Part shown: positions 1-4,261 of the stretch, one piece after another | Layout of the letters: every line of letters begins with the position of its first letter | Numbering within the stretch: position 1 is the stretch's first letter | Assembly: GCA_964545925.1 (NCBI GenBank) | Contig: CAZJHM010000023.1 | Span: forward strand, 1 to 10,341 | From: CAZJHM01 sp964545925 | Lineage (GTDB): Archaea > Iainarchaeota > Iainarchaeia > Iainarchaeales > CAZJHM01 | Length of the DNA stretch: 10,341 nucleotides | Reading direction: 5' to 3' | The notes under the pieces: model-generated | Databases searched by the model: none | The model's input: only the letters and a program-made list of their open reading frames with translations | What the model was told of the DNA's origin: nothing | Translations under genes and position numbers: made by a program

Positions 1-912
1 AGTTTAGCAGATTGGAAAAAAGAAGATATAGAAAAAATAATTGATTATGGGATTGAGATAAAAAAGAATCCTGAGAAATATTCTGAGATTTTAAAAGGAA
101 AAACTCTTTTGATGATTTTTGAAAAACCAAGTTTAAGAACAAGAGTTTCTTTTGAAGTTGGAATGGAACAATTAGGTGGGCATGCTATCTATTATGATGT
201 TTCAAATTCTCCTTTGGGAAAAAAAGAAACAATTGAAGACACTGCTAAAACAAGTTCTAGATTTGTAGATATAATAATGGCAAGAATGTTTAAGTTTTCA
301 GATATAAAGAAATTGGCGGAAAATGCAAGTGTTCCTGTTATTGATGCTTTGAGTGATTTAAATCATCCTTGTCAGATAATTGCTGATTTAATGACTATTC
401 AGGAAAAAAAAGGAAAATTAAAAGGATTGAATTTAGTTTATTATGGAGATGGAGAAAACAATGTTACTTATTCACTTATGCATGGTTGTGCTCTTGTTGG
501 TATGAATATGAAAGTTGTTTGTCCTTCTGAATTTAAACCTAAAAATGAAATTTTAGAAGAAGCTTTAAGAATTGCTGAAAAGAGTAATGCGAAAATTGAA
601 GTTTTGCATAATTCTGAAAACTCCAGTTCTGATGCAGATGTAATATATACTGATTCGTGGATGAGTTATCATGTTCCTAAAGAAAAAGAAAAAGAAAGAT
701 TGGAAATATTTGAAAAATACAGAGTTGATTCTGAGAAAATGTCTTTGGCTAAAAAAGATTGTGTTTTTATGAATTGTCTTCCTGCAATGAGAGGTTATGA
801 ACAGACAGCAGAAGTGATTGATGGAAAGCAATCAATTGTTTTTGACCAAGCTGAAAATCGTTTGCATGCTCAAAAAGCAATAATTCTTTTTTTGCTTGGT
901 AAAATTTCCTAA
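1..912 (+). CDS. argF: Ornithine carbamoyltransferase, 5'-truncated by the window edge
   Basis: The family transfers the carbamoyl group of carbamoyl phosphate to ornithine, giving citrulline, in the cytoplasm. The frame is open from base 1, so the true start lies just outside. The window holds 303 residues and the family usually has 305-315, so only a few residues are missing. The carbamoyl-phosphate loop reads KPSLRTR (codons 124-144), with L in place of the usual T in STRTR. The HPCQ motif is at 364-375, the catalytic-Cys motif reads NCLPA (C at 775-777, usually HCLPA), and the DQAENRLHAQKA ending is intact. The ornithine-binding SMG loop is replaced by S-Y-H (664-672). These substitutions suggest a divergent clade, and a different amine substrate cannot be excluded. 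No other arginine-pathway gene is in view, so synthesis versus arginine-deiminase-type catabolism cannot be decided. The gene runs into a hairpin array immediately after its stop. Confidence 0.9.
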   Translation, partial: SLADWKKEDIEKIIDYGIEIKKNPEKYSEILKGKTLLMIFEKPSLRTRVSFEVGMEQLGGHAIYYDVSNSPLGKKETIEDTAKTSSRFVDIIMARMFKFSDIKKLAENASVPVIDALSDLNHPCQIIADLMTIQEKKGKLKGLNLVYYGDGENNVTYSLMHGCALVGMNMKVVCPSEFKPKNEILEEALRIAEKSNAKIEVLHNSENSSSDADVIYTDSWMSYHVPKEKEKERLEIFEKYRVDSEKMSLAKKDCVFMNCLPAMRGYEQTAEVIDGKQSIVFDQAENRLHAQKAIILFLLGKIS

Positions 913-965
913 TGAGGTTCACAGAAACTCAAATAGTATTTTTTAATCTGAATTTCTTTTTGATC

Positions 966-994
966 AAACTTTTTCTTTTTCAAAGAAAAAGTTT
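966..994. repeat. 13-bp perfect inverted repeat, 3-nt loop
   Basis: Arms aaactttttcttt (966-978) and aaagaaaaagttt (982-994) flank the loop ttc. It is the longest perfect stem of the array and lies about 55 bp after the argF stop. A shorter relative of its core occurs at 6541-6556, after another gene. It could act as an argF terminator. Confidence 0.8.
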
Positions 995-1008
995 CTGCCG
1001 AAGGCAGG

Positions 1009-1036
1009 TTTTGATGAAACTTTTCCTAAAAGTTTC
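1009..1036. repeat. Repeat family A, copy 1
   Basis: A 28-bp unit, identical at 1073-1100 and 1221-1248. It consists of ttttgat followed by the hairpin gaaactttt-CCT-aaaagtttc. The sequences on both sides differ between copies, so the unit boundaries are sharp. Confidence 0.9.
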
Positions 1037-1041
1037 TGATG

Positions 1042-1076
1042 TTGGGTTTCGTAGAAACCCATGGTGGTAGTTTTTT
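1042..1076. repeat. Repeat family B, copy 1
   Basis: A 35-bp unit containing the hairpin gggtttc-GTA-gaaaccc followed by the non-palindromic tail atggtggtagtttttt. It matches copy 2 (1134-1168) except for one loop base (T at 1052 against C at 1144). Its last four T bases overlap the start of family A copy 2. Confidence 0.9.
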
Positions 1077-1100
1077 GATGAAACTTTTCCTAAAAGTTTC
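1073..1100. repeat. Repeat family A, copy 2
   Basis: Identical over 28 bp to the copies at 1009-1036 and 1221-1248. It directly abuts a B unit on the left and lies 2 bp from a C unit on the right. Confidence 0.9.
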
Positions 1101-1102
1101 AG

Positions 1103-1129
1103 ACTTGATTTTTTTCCCAAAAAAATCAT
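1103..1129. repeat. Repeat family C, copy 1
   Basis: A 27-bp unit, identical to 1169-1195, built on the hairpin gattttttt-CCC-aaaaaaatc. Confidence 0.9.
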
Positions 1130-1133
1130 TTGA

Positions 1134-1168
1134 TTGGGTTTCGCAGAAACCCATGGTGGTAGTTTTTT
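1134..1168. repeat. Repeat family B, copy 2
   Basis: A 35-bp unit with hairpin gggtttc-GCA-gaaaccc and the same tail as copy 1. The single difference from copy 1 falls in the loop, so both stems stay perfect. Confidence 0.9.
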
Positions 1169-1195
1169 ACTTGATTTTTTTCCCAAAAAAATCAT
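1169..1195. repeat. Repeat family C, copy 2
   Basis: Identical over 27 bp to 1103-1129. It follows B copy 2 with no spacer, whereas C copy 1 follows an A unit, so the units have been shuffled. Confidence 0.9.
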
Positions 1196-1220
1196 GAGGG
1201 GCTGAAAGCCGCTCAAAAGT

Positions 1221-1248
1221 TTTTGATGAAACTTTTCCTAAAAGTTTC
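1221..1248. repeat. Repeat family A, copy 3
   Basis: Identical over 28 bp to the other two A units. It is the last array member before the 3' end of the converging wHTH gene, and its final bases overlap the left arm of the 1247-1298 inverted repeat. Confidence 0.9.
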
Positions 1249-1298
1249 TGGGAGAAAGATTATTTTATTAAGGGGGTGAAAACAACCTTTCTCCCAGA
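1247..1298 (-). terminator. Long-armed inverted repeat across the 3' end of the wHTH gene
   Basis: Twelve bases at 1247-1258 (tctgggagaaag) are the exact reverse complement of 1287-1298, with a 28-nt loop. The right arm codes the last part of the wHTH protein (around S-G-R-K) and the left arm lies just past its stop codon. The transcript of that gene could therefore fold its own 3' end. A terminator or 3'-end stabilising role is inferred; no clear U-tract follows directly. Confidence 0.45.
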
Positions 1299-1766
1299 TT
1301 GGTTCTTTTTCAAATAGTTTTCGCGAACCAGTTTGTTTAAGCGTTGGCTAGCAGCATTTGTTCCTTTATATCCAAGCTCCTTCTTCACCTCAGTTGCAGT
1401 TATGAAACCGCGGGAATTAGCAAGGTGAAGAATGAGCTGGTCTTGTTCAGGCAAAATCCCTGATACGGGACTGCTTGTAAGGGGTTGGTTTGAAGAAGTA
1501 TCAGATTTTTGCTGTTTTAATTCCCATAATATTTTATCATATTTTTTGTGTATATCTAATAAAATTTGATTTGTTTTTCTTCTTTCTTCTGCTAGTTTGA
1601 AAACCAAGATACCAAGTAATGCTGGATTATTAGATTCCAACACAGGAAGGATATCAGACAGAAGTTCCTTAGATTCGGGGAGAATTGTCTTGAGGATTGC
1701 TTCTGTCTGCATGATATTGTCTTGATTCGTCATGCTTATATCATGATTATTCTTCTTTATAAACAT
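1260..1766 (-). CDS. Winged-helix DNA-binding protein of unknown target
   Basis: The protein has about 168 residues. The C-terminal third (about residues 106-168) reads as a winged helix-turn-helix: a first helix (EQDQLILHLANSRG), a second around TATEVKKELGYKG, a recognition helix NAASQRLNKLVRENY, then a two-strand wing ending KKNQSGRKVVFTPL. The N-terminal part is helical, with a charged, probably coiled stretch at about residues 60-88 and a Ser/Pro/Thr linker before the wHTH, a layout that suggests dimerisation. I do not recognise a named family. ATG at 1766 is preferred; an in-frame TTG at 1784 would add six residues and ATG at 1733 would remove eleven. A TATA-like box at 1816-1825 fits transcription starting near 1795. 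The coding half from about 1300 to 1490 is visibly richer in G and C than the rest of the window, which may reflect transfer. It is a likely regulator; its target is unknown. Confidence 0.75.
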   Translation of the reverse strand: MFIKKNNHDISMTNQDNIMQTEAILKTILPESKELLSDILPVLESNNPALLGILVFKLAEERRKTNQILLDIHKKYDKILWELKQQKSDTSSNQPLTSSPVSGILPEQDQLILHLANSRGFITATEVKKELGYKGTNAASQRLNKLVRENYLKKNQSGRKVVFTPLIK

Positions 1767-1815
1767 TGCTTTTTTGGAATCCAAAGTAAGAAAGAGAAGG
1801 GATTTAGGAAAGATA

Positions 1816-1825
1816 GGTTTAAAAG
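1816..1825 (-). promoter_or_regulatory. TATA-like box for the wHTH gene
   Basis: The minus strand reads cttttaaacc. At the usual archaeal spacing, transcription would start near 1795, about 28 nt before the ATG at 1766. Confidence 0.4.
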
Positions 1826-1831
1826 AACTAT

Positions 1832-1868
1832 GTTAGAAATAGTTAATATTAAGTTATATTAAACTAAC
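1832..1868. promoter_or_regulatory. Imperfect palindrome in the divergent wHTH/DUF2178 promoter region
   Basis: Outer arms gttag (1832-1836) and ctaac (1864-1868) enclose agttaatat and atattaaact, which are reverse complements apart from one extra base. The element covers the likely TATA region of the rightward operon (for example ttaatatta at 1843-1851, about 25 bp before the ATG at 1872). It is a candidate operator for the XRE protein of that operon or for the divergent wHTH protein. Binding is inferred, not shown. Confidence 0.4.
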
Positions 1869-1871
1869 AAA

Positions 1872-2282
1872 ATGTGGGGTAGATATAATATGAATGTTAG
1901 AAAAGAACTAGGAAAAAGAAAAGGGATTTTCTTTGTTTTTTTTGGTATATTGTTTATTTTCAGTGCTTTGCAATATAATCAAGACAATGTAATCATGACT
2001 GGATTAATTGCTGCTGGTGTAGTTTTTTTAATAAGAGGAATTAAATTAATTTTCTCAAAAGAAAAGAAAATTCAGAGAGATGAAAGAACAATTATGATTG
2101 GAGGTAGAGCTGCATCTTATAGTTGGTTCTTGACATTGATGATTGTTAATTTTATTTTCTGGATTGATTATCTAAAACTTTATTTATTCAGTGTGAGAGA
2201 TGTTATAGTAATTGTGTTGTTTAGTTTGATATTAGGTTTCTTAATTTTCAAATGGGGATTTGAGAAAAAAGGGGATTTTTAA
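1872..2282 (+). CDS. DUF2178-like small membrane protein, partner of an XRE regulator
   Basis: The protein has 136 residues and about four membrane segments (roughly 19-33, 40-60, 81-98 and 108-127). Between the second and third lies a charged stretch with the DER motif (KIQRDERT, D70-R72) followed by a small-residue run (GGRAASYSW). That arrangement is typical of DUF2178 and related small proteins that occur next to XRE repressors. It is an integral membrane protein of unknown biochemical role; it may sense a membrane signal or control the neighbouring repressor. Its stop is followed after one base by the XRE start codon, so the two are surely co-transcribed. ATG at 1872 fits a leaderless transcript, while ATG at 1890 (130 residues, preceded by GGGG at 1875-1878) is an equally reasonable start. 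The upstream palindrome suggests autoregulation. Confidence 0.75.
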   Translation: MWGRYNMNVRKELGKRKGIFFVFFGILFIFSALQYNQDNVIMTGLIAAGVVFLIRGIKLIFSKEKKIQRDERTIMIGGRAASYSWFLTLMIVNFIFWIDYLKLYLFSVRDVIVIVLFSLILGFLIFKWGFEKKGDF

Positions 2283-2283
2283 A

Positions 2284-2496
2284 ATGCAAACAAAAATAAA
2301 AGAACTAAGAGCTCGTTTTGATATGACTCAAGAAGTGCTTGCAGAGAAATGCGGAGTAAGAAGAGAGACAATTGTTTTTCTTGAGAAAGGAAAATACAAT
2401 CCATCTCTTCGTTTAGCTTTTAGAATTTCTAAGATTTTCAAAGAACCTTTGGAGAAAATCTTTTCTTTTTCCGAAGAAGAGATTTCTGGACAATAA
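2284..2496 (+). CDS. Small XRE-family helix-turn-helix regulator
   Basis: The protein has 70 residues and is almost entirely one Cro/CI-type HTH domain. It has helix 1 with IKELRARFDM, helix 2 TQEVLAEKCG (15-24), recognition helix RRETIVFLEKGK (26-37), then NPSLRLAFRISKIF and an acidic tail. Length and motif order match the small YozG-like repressors of about 65-70 residues that pair with DUF2178-type membrane proteins. The start at ATG 2284 is chosen because GGGG (2271-2274) lies 9 nt upstream and homologous domains begin at this point; an upstream TTG at 2260 would add eight residues overlapping the previous gene. Cytoplasmic and DNA-binding, it probably represses its own operon through the palindrome at 1832-1868. 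That target is inference. Confidence 0.85.
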   Translation: MQTKIKELRARFDMTQEVLAEKCGVRRETIVFLEKGKYNPSLRLAFRISKIFKEPLEKIFSFSEEEISGQ

Positions 2497-2508
2497 AAAA
2501 AGATTTAA

Positions 2509-2530
2509 TTTTTTTTAAAATAAATTTTTT
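2509..2530 (+). terminator. T-tract terminator after the XRE gene
   Basis: Two T-runs (T8 at 2509-2516 and T6 at 2525-2530) lie 13-34 bases after the XRE stop with no strong hairpin before them. This fits the T-rich, hairpin-independent termination common in archaea. Confidence 0.45.
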
Positions 2531-2568
2531 ATAGACAAGTAGATTTCTAAAAAATTTCCTGTGGGAAA

Positions 2569-2579
2569 AGATTAAAAAG
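2569..2579 (+). promoter_or_regulatory. TATA-like box for the M50 protease gene
   Basis: The sequence agattaaaaag is centred about 26 bp before the ATG at 2601, the spacing expected for a leaderless archaeal transcript. A small inverted repeat (tttcc at 2555-2559, ggaaa at 2564-2568) sits just upstream, in the region a B-recognition element would occupy. Confidence 0.4.
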
Positions 2580-2600
2580 GATTTTTGTTCTTGGTTTGTA

Positions 2601-3182
2601 ATGAGAAATAAATTTACTAAAAGAGAAATATTGGATTTGGTTGCATCTTGGCTTACAATTAGTGCTGCTTTCAGTATTGTTCTCTCGGAATTAAATGTCT
2701 TGGCATTTGTTGCTGTTTTTCCTCTTTCTTTAGTTGTTGTTGGAACTGGGTTTGTTTTTCATGAATTAGCCCATAGGTTTGCTGCTAATCGCTATGGAGC
2801 ACATGCTGAATATAGGGCTTGGAATACAGGTTTGTGGATTGCAATGCTTTCTAGTTTCTTTGGATTTATATTTGCTGCTCCTGGAGCTGTTTATTTTTAT
2901 GGGGATAGAATTGATTCCAAGAAACAAGCAATAATTTCTATTGCTGGTCCTTTGACTAATTTAATTGTTGCTTTGGGTTTTCTTTTGCTCAGTAAAAGTG
3001 GAATATCTATTTTGCAGATTTTAGGAGTATATGGATTTCAGATAAATGTTTTTTTAGCTGCATTTAATATGTTGCCTGTTTATCCTTTAGATGGAAGTAA
3101 AGTCTTTTCATATAGTGTTGGAATGTGGGCAATTGTGTTTTTGACTGCAATTGGAATGTTAATGTTTGCAGGATTTTTTTGA
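2601..3182 (+). CDS. Site-2 protease family (M50) intramembrane metalloprotease
   Basis: The protein has 193 residues and is highly hydrophobic. The zinc-binding HExxH motif is H54-E-L-A-H58 inside the second membrane segment, and the third ligand is D164 in NMLPVYPLDG (156-165), matching the NxxPxxPLDG pattern of the family. A GPLTN motif (116-120) and the PGAVYFYGD segment (94-102) fill the region between the two motifs, as in compact archaeal S2P homologues. It lacks PDZ and CBS domains and is therefore close to the minimal core. Members cut membrane-spanning substrates such as membrane-tethered regulators; the substrate here is unknown and no sigma or anti-sigma-like partner is adjacent. 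ATG at 2601 has a suitably placed TATA-like box and no clear Shine-Dalgarno sequence. All expected catalytic residues are present. Confidence 0.9.
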   Translation: MRNKFTKREILDLVASWLTISAAFSIVLSELNVLAFVAVFPLSLVVVGTGFVFHELAHRFAANRYGAHAEYRAWNTGLWIAMLSSFFGFIFAAPGAVYFYGDRIDSKKQAIISIAGPLTNLIVALGFLLLSKSGISILQILGVYGFQINVFLAAFNMLPVYPLDGSKVFSYSVGMWAIVFLTAIGMLMFAGFF

Positions 3183-3188
3183 ATTCGA

Positions 3189-3199
3189 TATATTTTTAA
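3189..3199 (+). promoter_or_regulatory. TATA-like box for hicBA
   Basis: The sequence tatatttttaa is centred about 27 bp before the hicB ATG, so the transcript would be leaderless. It lies just after the M50 stop, giving hicBA its own promoter. Confidence 0.45.
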
Positions 3200-3221
3200 T
3201 TAAAAAGTAAGAGTAATAGTT

Positions 3222-3437
3222 ATGGAATTTGATATTGTTTTTGAAAAACAAAAAGAAGGAGGATATACTGTATATGTTCCTGCCTTACCAGGGTGTATTT
3301 CAGAAGGAGAAAATAAAAAAGATGCTTTTAGAAATATAAAAGAAGCAATTGAAATTTATGTTGATGAAATGGAGAAATCAGATATAAGAAAAATTGTAAA
3401 ATCTGTTTCTGTTGAGAAAATGAAAGTTGGTATCTGA
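3222..3437 (+). CDS. hicB: HicB-family antitoxin
   Basis: The protein has 71 residues. It is a single HicB partial RNase-H-like fold: strand FDIVFEKQKEGGYTVYVP, the signature LPGCISEGE (22-30), then the helix KKDAFRNIKEAIEIYVDEM (32-50) and a short C-terminal strand. It has no added DNA-binding domain, so by itself it is the toxin-neutralising module. In intact loci HicB binds HicA and blocks its mRNA-cleaving activity. The stop TGA overlaps the hicA ATG by one base (TGATG at 3435-3439), so the genes are translationally coupled with hicB first. The downstream hicA is frameshifted as read, so the antitoxin may now be solitary, or the assembly may contain an error. Confidence 0.9.
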   Translation: MEFDIVFEKQKEGGYTVYVPALPGCISEGENKKDAFRNIKEAIEIYVDEMEKSDIRKIVKSVSVEKMKVGI

Positions 3438-3654
3438 TGAATAAACTTCCAAGCATTTCTGCTGGGAAAGTTGTTAAATTAAGTGAAAATTTGGATTTGT
3501 TTTAATTAGACAAAAAGGAAGTCATATTGTTTTGAAAAATAAACAAGGAGAAATTCTTGTAATTCCAAATCATAAAGAACTGAAAAAAGGTACTTTAAAT
3601 CAAATTATAAAAAAAATTGGAATAACAAAAGAAGAACTTATTAAAAATTTATAA
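3437..3654 (+). pseudogene. hicA: HicA-family mRNA interferase toxin, frameshifted
   Basis: From ATG 3437 the frame encodes MNKLPSISAGKVVKLSENLD then L-F and a stop at 3503-3505. In the -1 frame the rest of HicA continues without interruption from about 3496 to the stop at 3652-3654. It includes IRQKGSH (3505-3525, with the catalytic-type His at 3523-3525), the strand GEILVIPNHKELKKGTL, and the closing helix ending IKNL. Restoring one T in the run at 3496-3498 would join the halves as NLDFVLIRQKGSH and give a normal 72-residue HicA; the 218-nt span is one short of 73 codons. It is therefore a recent single-base loss or a sequencing error in a homopolymer. If real, the toxin is inactive, because the 22-residue N-terminal piece lacks the catalytic His. 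Confidence 0.88.
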
Positions 3655-3780
3655 AAAAGAGTAAAAATTAATTTTTAAAAGAAAGAGAATTTTAAAGAAA
3701 GAAATTTAAAATTAGAATTTAAAAAAAATAAAAAAGTAAAAGAAAAAAGATTTGTTATTGAAAATATTTCATAAATATAT
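3655..3780. other. A/purine-rich intergenic spacer
   Basis: This 126-bp gap separates the converging hicA and RGG zinc-ribbon genes. It is nearly all A with scattered G and T on the plus strand (runs such as aaagaaagagaa). I see no ORF, hairpin or TATA box of note. The corresponding T-rich minus strand could terminate the leftward gene. Confidence 0.5.
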
Positions 3781-4167
3781 TCAATCGTCTGAGTCTTCGT
3801 CTGAGTCTTCTGAATCATCATCAGAATCTAAGTCGTCTTCAACTTCTTTTTCTTCTGTGATTTTTTCATTATCCTCTTCAAATGTCTCTTCTTTTTTCTT
3901 TCCGAAACTTCCTTTGTCTTTTTGTGCCATATAGCATTCCTTACAAAATACAGGTCTGCCTTCTATTGGTTTAAAAGGAACTTCTGTTTCTTTTCCGCAC
4001 TCTGAGCAAACTGCTTTGTGCATTTGAACAGGGCCTCTGTTGAAAGGTCTACGACCTCCTCCTCCGCCTCTGAAAGAGCTTCCGCCGCCGCCTCTAAAGG
4101 AGCTGCCTCCGCCACTTCTGAAATTTCCTCTTCTATTATCTCTATTATTTCTATCGTCATAACTCAT
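3781..4167 (-). CDS. RGG-rich CxxC-x17-CxxC zinc-ribbon protein with acidic tail
   Basis: The protein has 128 residues in three segments. Residues 1-45 are Arg/Gly/Ser-rich and disordered, with repeated FRGGGG units, as in RNA-binding RGG boxes. Residues 49-82 hold four Cys, C54/C57 and C75/C78, with exactly 17 residues between the pairs, matching the CxxC-x17-CxxC zinc-ribbon family common in small archaeal and bacterial genomes. Residues 93-128 are almost solid Asp/Glu/Ser. A basic RNA-binding head with an acidic tail suggests a nucleic-acid chaperone, or a protein that self-associates through opposite charges; this is inference. A TATA-like box at 4236-4245 predicts a leader of about 45-50 nt containing a hairpin at 4191-4215, unlike the leaderless neighbours. 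The Gly-rich part is locally GC-rich because of its codons. The exact function is unknown. Confidence 0.85.
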   Translation of the reverse strand: MSYDDRNNRDNRRGNFRSGGGSSFRGGGGSSFRGGGGGRRPFNRGPVQMHKAVCSECGKETEVPFKPIEGRPVFCKECYMAQKDKGSFGKKKEETFEEDNEKITEEKEVEDDLDSDDDSEDSDEDSDD

Positions 4168-4190
4168 ACTTATTCTACCTTATTATAGTT

Positions 4191-4215
4191 TATGCGCAAA
4201 CGGTTTGTTCGCACA
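4191..4215 (-). promoter_or_regulatory. Leader hairpin upstream of the RGG zinc-ribbon gene
   Basis: On the minus strand tgcg-aa-caaa pairs with tttg-cgca around the loop ccg, with a further G-T and T-A pair outside. This gives about ten pairs and one 2-nt bulge. It is more GC-rich than nearby DNA, lies inside the predicted 5' leader and ends about 24 nt before the start codon. It could be a binding site for autoregulation by the RNA-binding-like product or a temperature-responsive structure; either is inference. Confidence 0.45.
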
Positions 4216-4235
4216 TTTGTATTAACCAGAGAAAT

Positions 4236-4245
4236 GTATTTAAAG
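4236..4245 (-). promoter_or_regulatory. TATA box for the RGG zinc-ribbon gene
   Basis: The minus strand reads ctttaaatac, a near-consensus archaeal TATA box. A start about 25 nt downstream would fall near 4215, which places the whole 4191-4215 hairpin at the 5' end of the mRNA. Confidence 0.6.
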
Positions 4246-4261
4246 AGATAGGGGTTGTTTG

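Larger units (their letters stand above)
914..1258. repeat. Mosaic of consecutive triloop hairpins between argF and a converging wHTH gene
   Basis: This gene-free stretch is tiled by perfect or near-perfect inverted repeats that share a 3-nt loop. From left to right: 914-930 (7-bp arms, one mismatch, loop ACA), 966-994 (13-bp arms, TTC), 995-1007 (5-bp, GAA), 1016-1036 (9-bp, CCT), 1044-1060 (7-bp, GTA), 1080-1100 (9-bp, CCT), 1107-1127 (9-bp, CCC), 1136-1152 (7-bp, GCA), 1173-1193 (9-bp, CCC), 1195-1215 (4+4 bp with one mismatch, GAA) and 1228-1248 (9-bp, CCT). Three families recur: A (three copies), B (two) and C (two), in the order A B A C B C A. The first hairpin at 914-930 resembles a degenerate B core. 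No transposase, terminal repeats or convincing gene lies within. A role as terminator array, structured RNA or miniature repeat element is inference. Confidence 0.85.

Noticed and set aside
959..968. Palindrome tttgatcaaa near the argF 3' end as an operator
   Set aside because: Only 10 bp, in AT-rich DNA, downstream of argF and not near any promoter; chance or part of a degraded array unit is more likely.
980..1216. 78-codon minus-strand ORF across the hairpin array
   Set aside because: Its sequence is just the translated repeat units (peptide phrases recur with A, B and C), there is no ribosome-binding site or suitable promoter, and the stems explain the sequence better than coding does.
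914..1258. CRISPR array
   Set aside because: The repeats are of three different types, of unequal length and spacing, abut each other without spacers of constant size, and no cas gene is in view.
2497..2600. Small RNA gene between the XRE and M50 genes
   Set aside because: Only T-tracts, a weak 5-bp hairpin and a TATA-like box are visible; nothing indicates a transcript of its own.
3490..3510. Programmed -1 frameshift in hicA
   Set aside because: The zero-frame codons before the stop (ttg ttt taa) do not form a canonical slippery heptamer and no downstream pseudoknot is evident; a one-T deletion or sequencing error is simpler.
3752..3934. Ser-rich plus-strand ORF antisense to the acidic tail
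   Set aside because: It is the complement of the Asp/Glu/Ser repeat codons of the leftward gene, with no promoter or family resemblance.
3963..4160. Alternative-frame ORF rich in Glu/Ala inside the RGG zinc-ribbon gene
   Set aside because: It is an out-of-frame reading of the Gly/Arg-rich codons; the other frame has the perfect CxxC-x17-CxxC pattern and a promoter.
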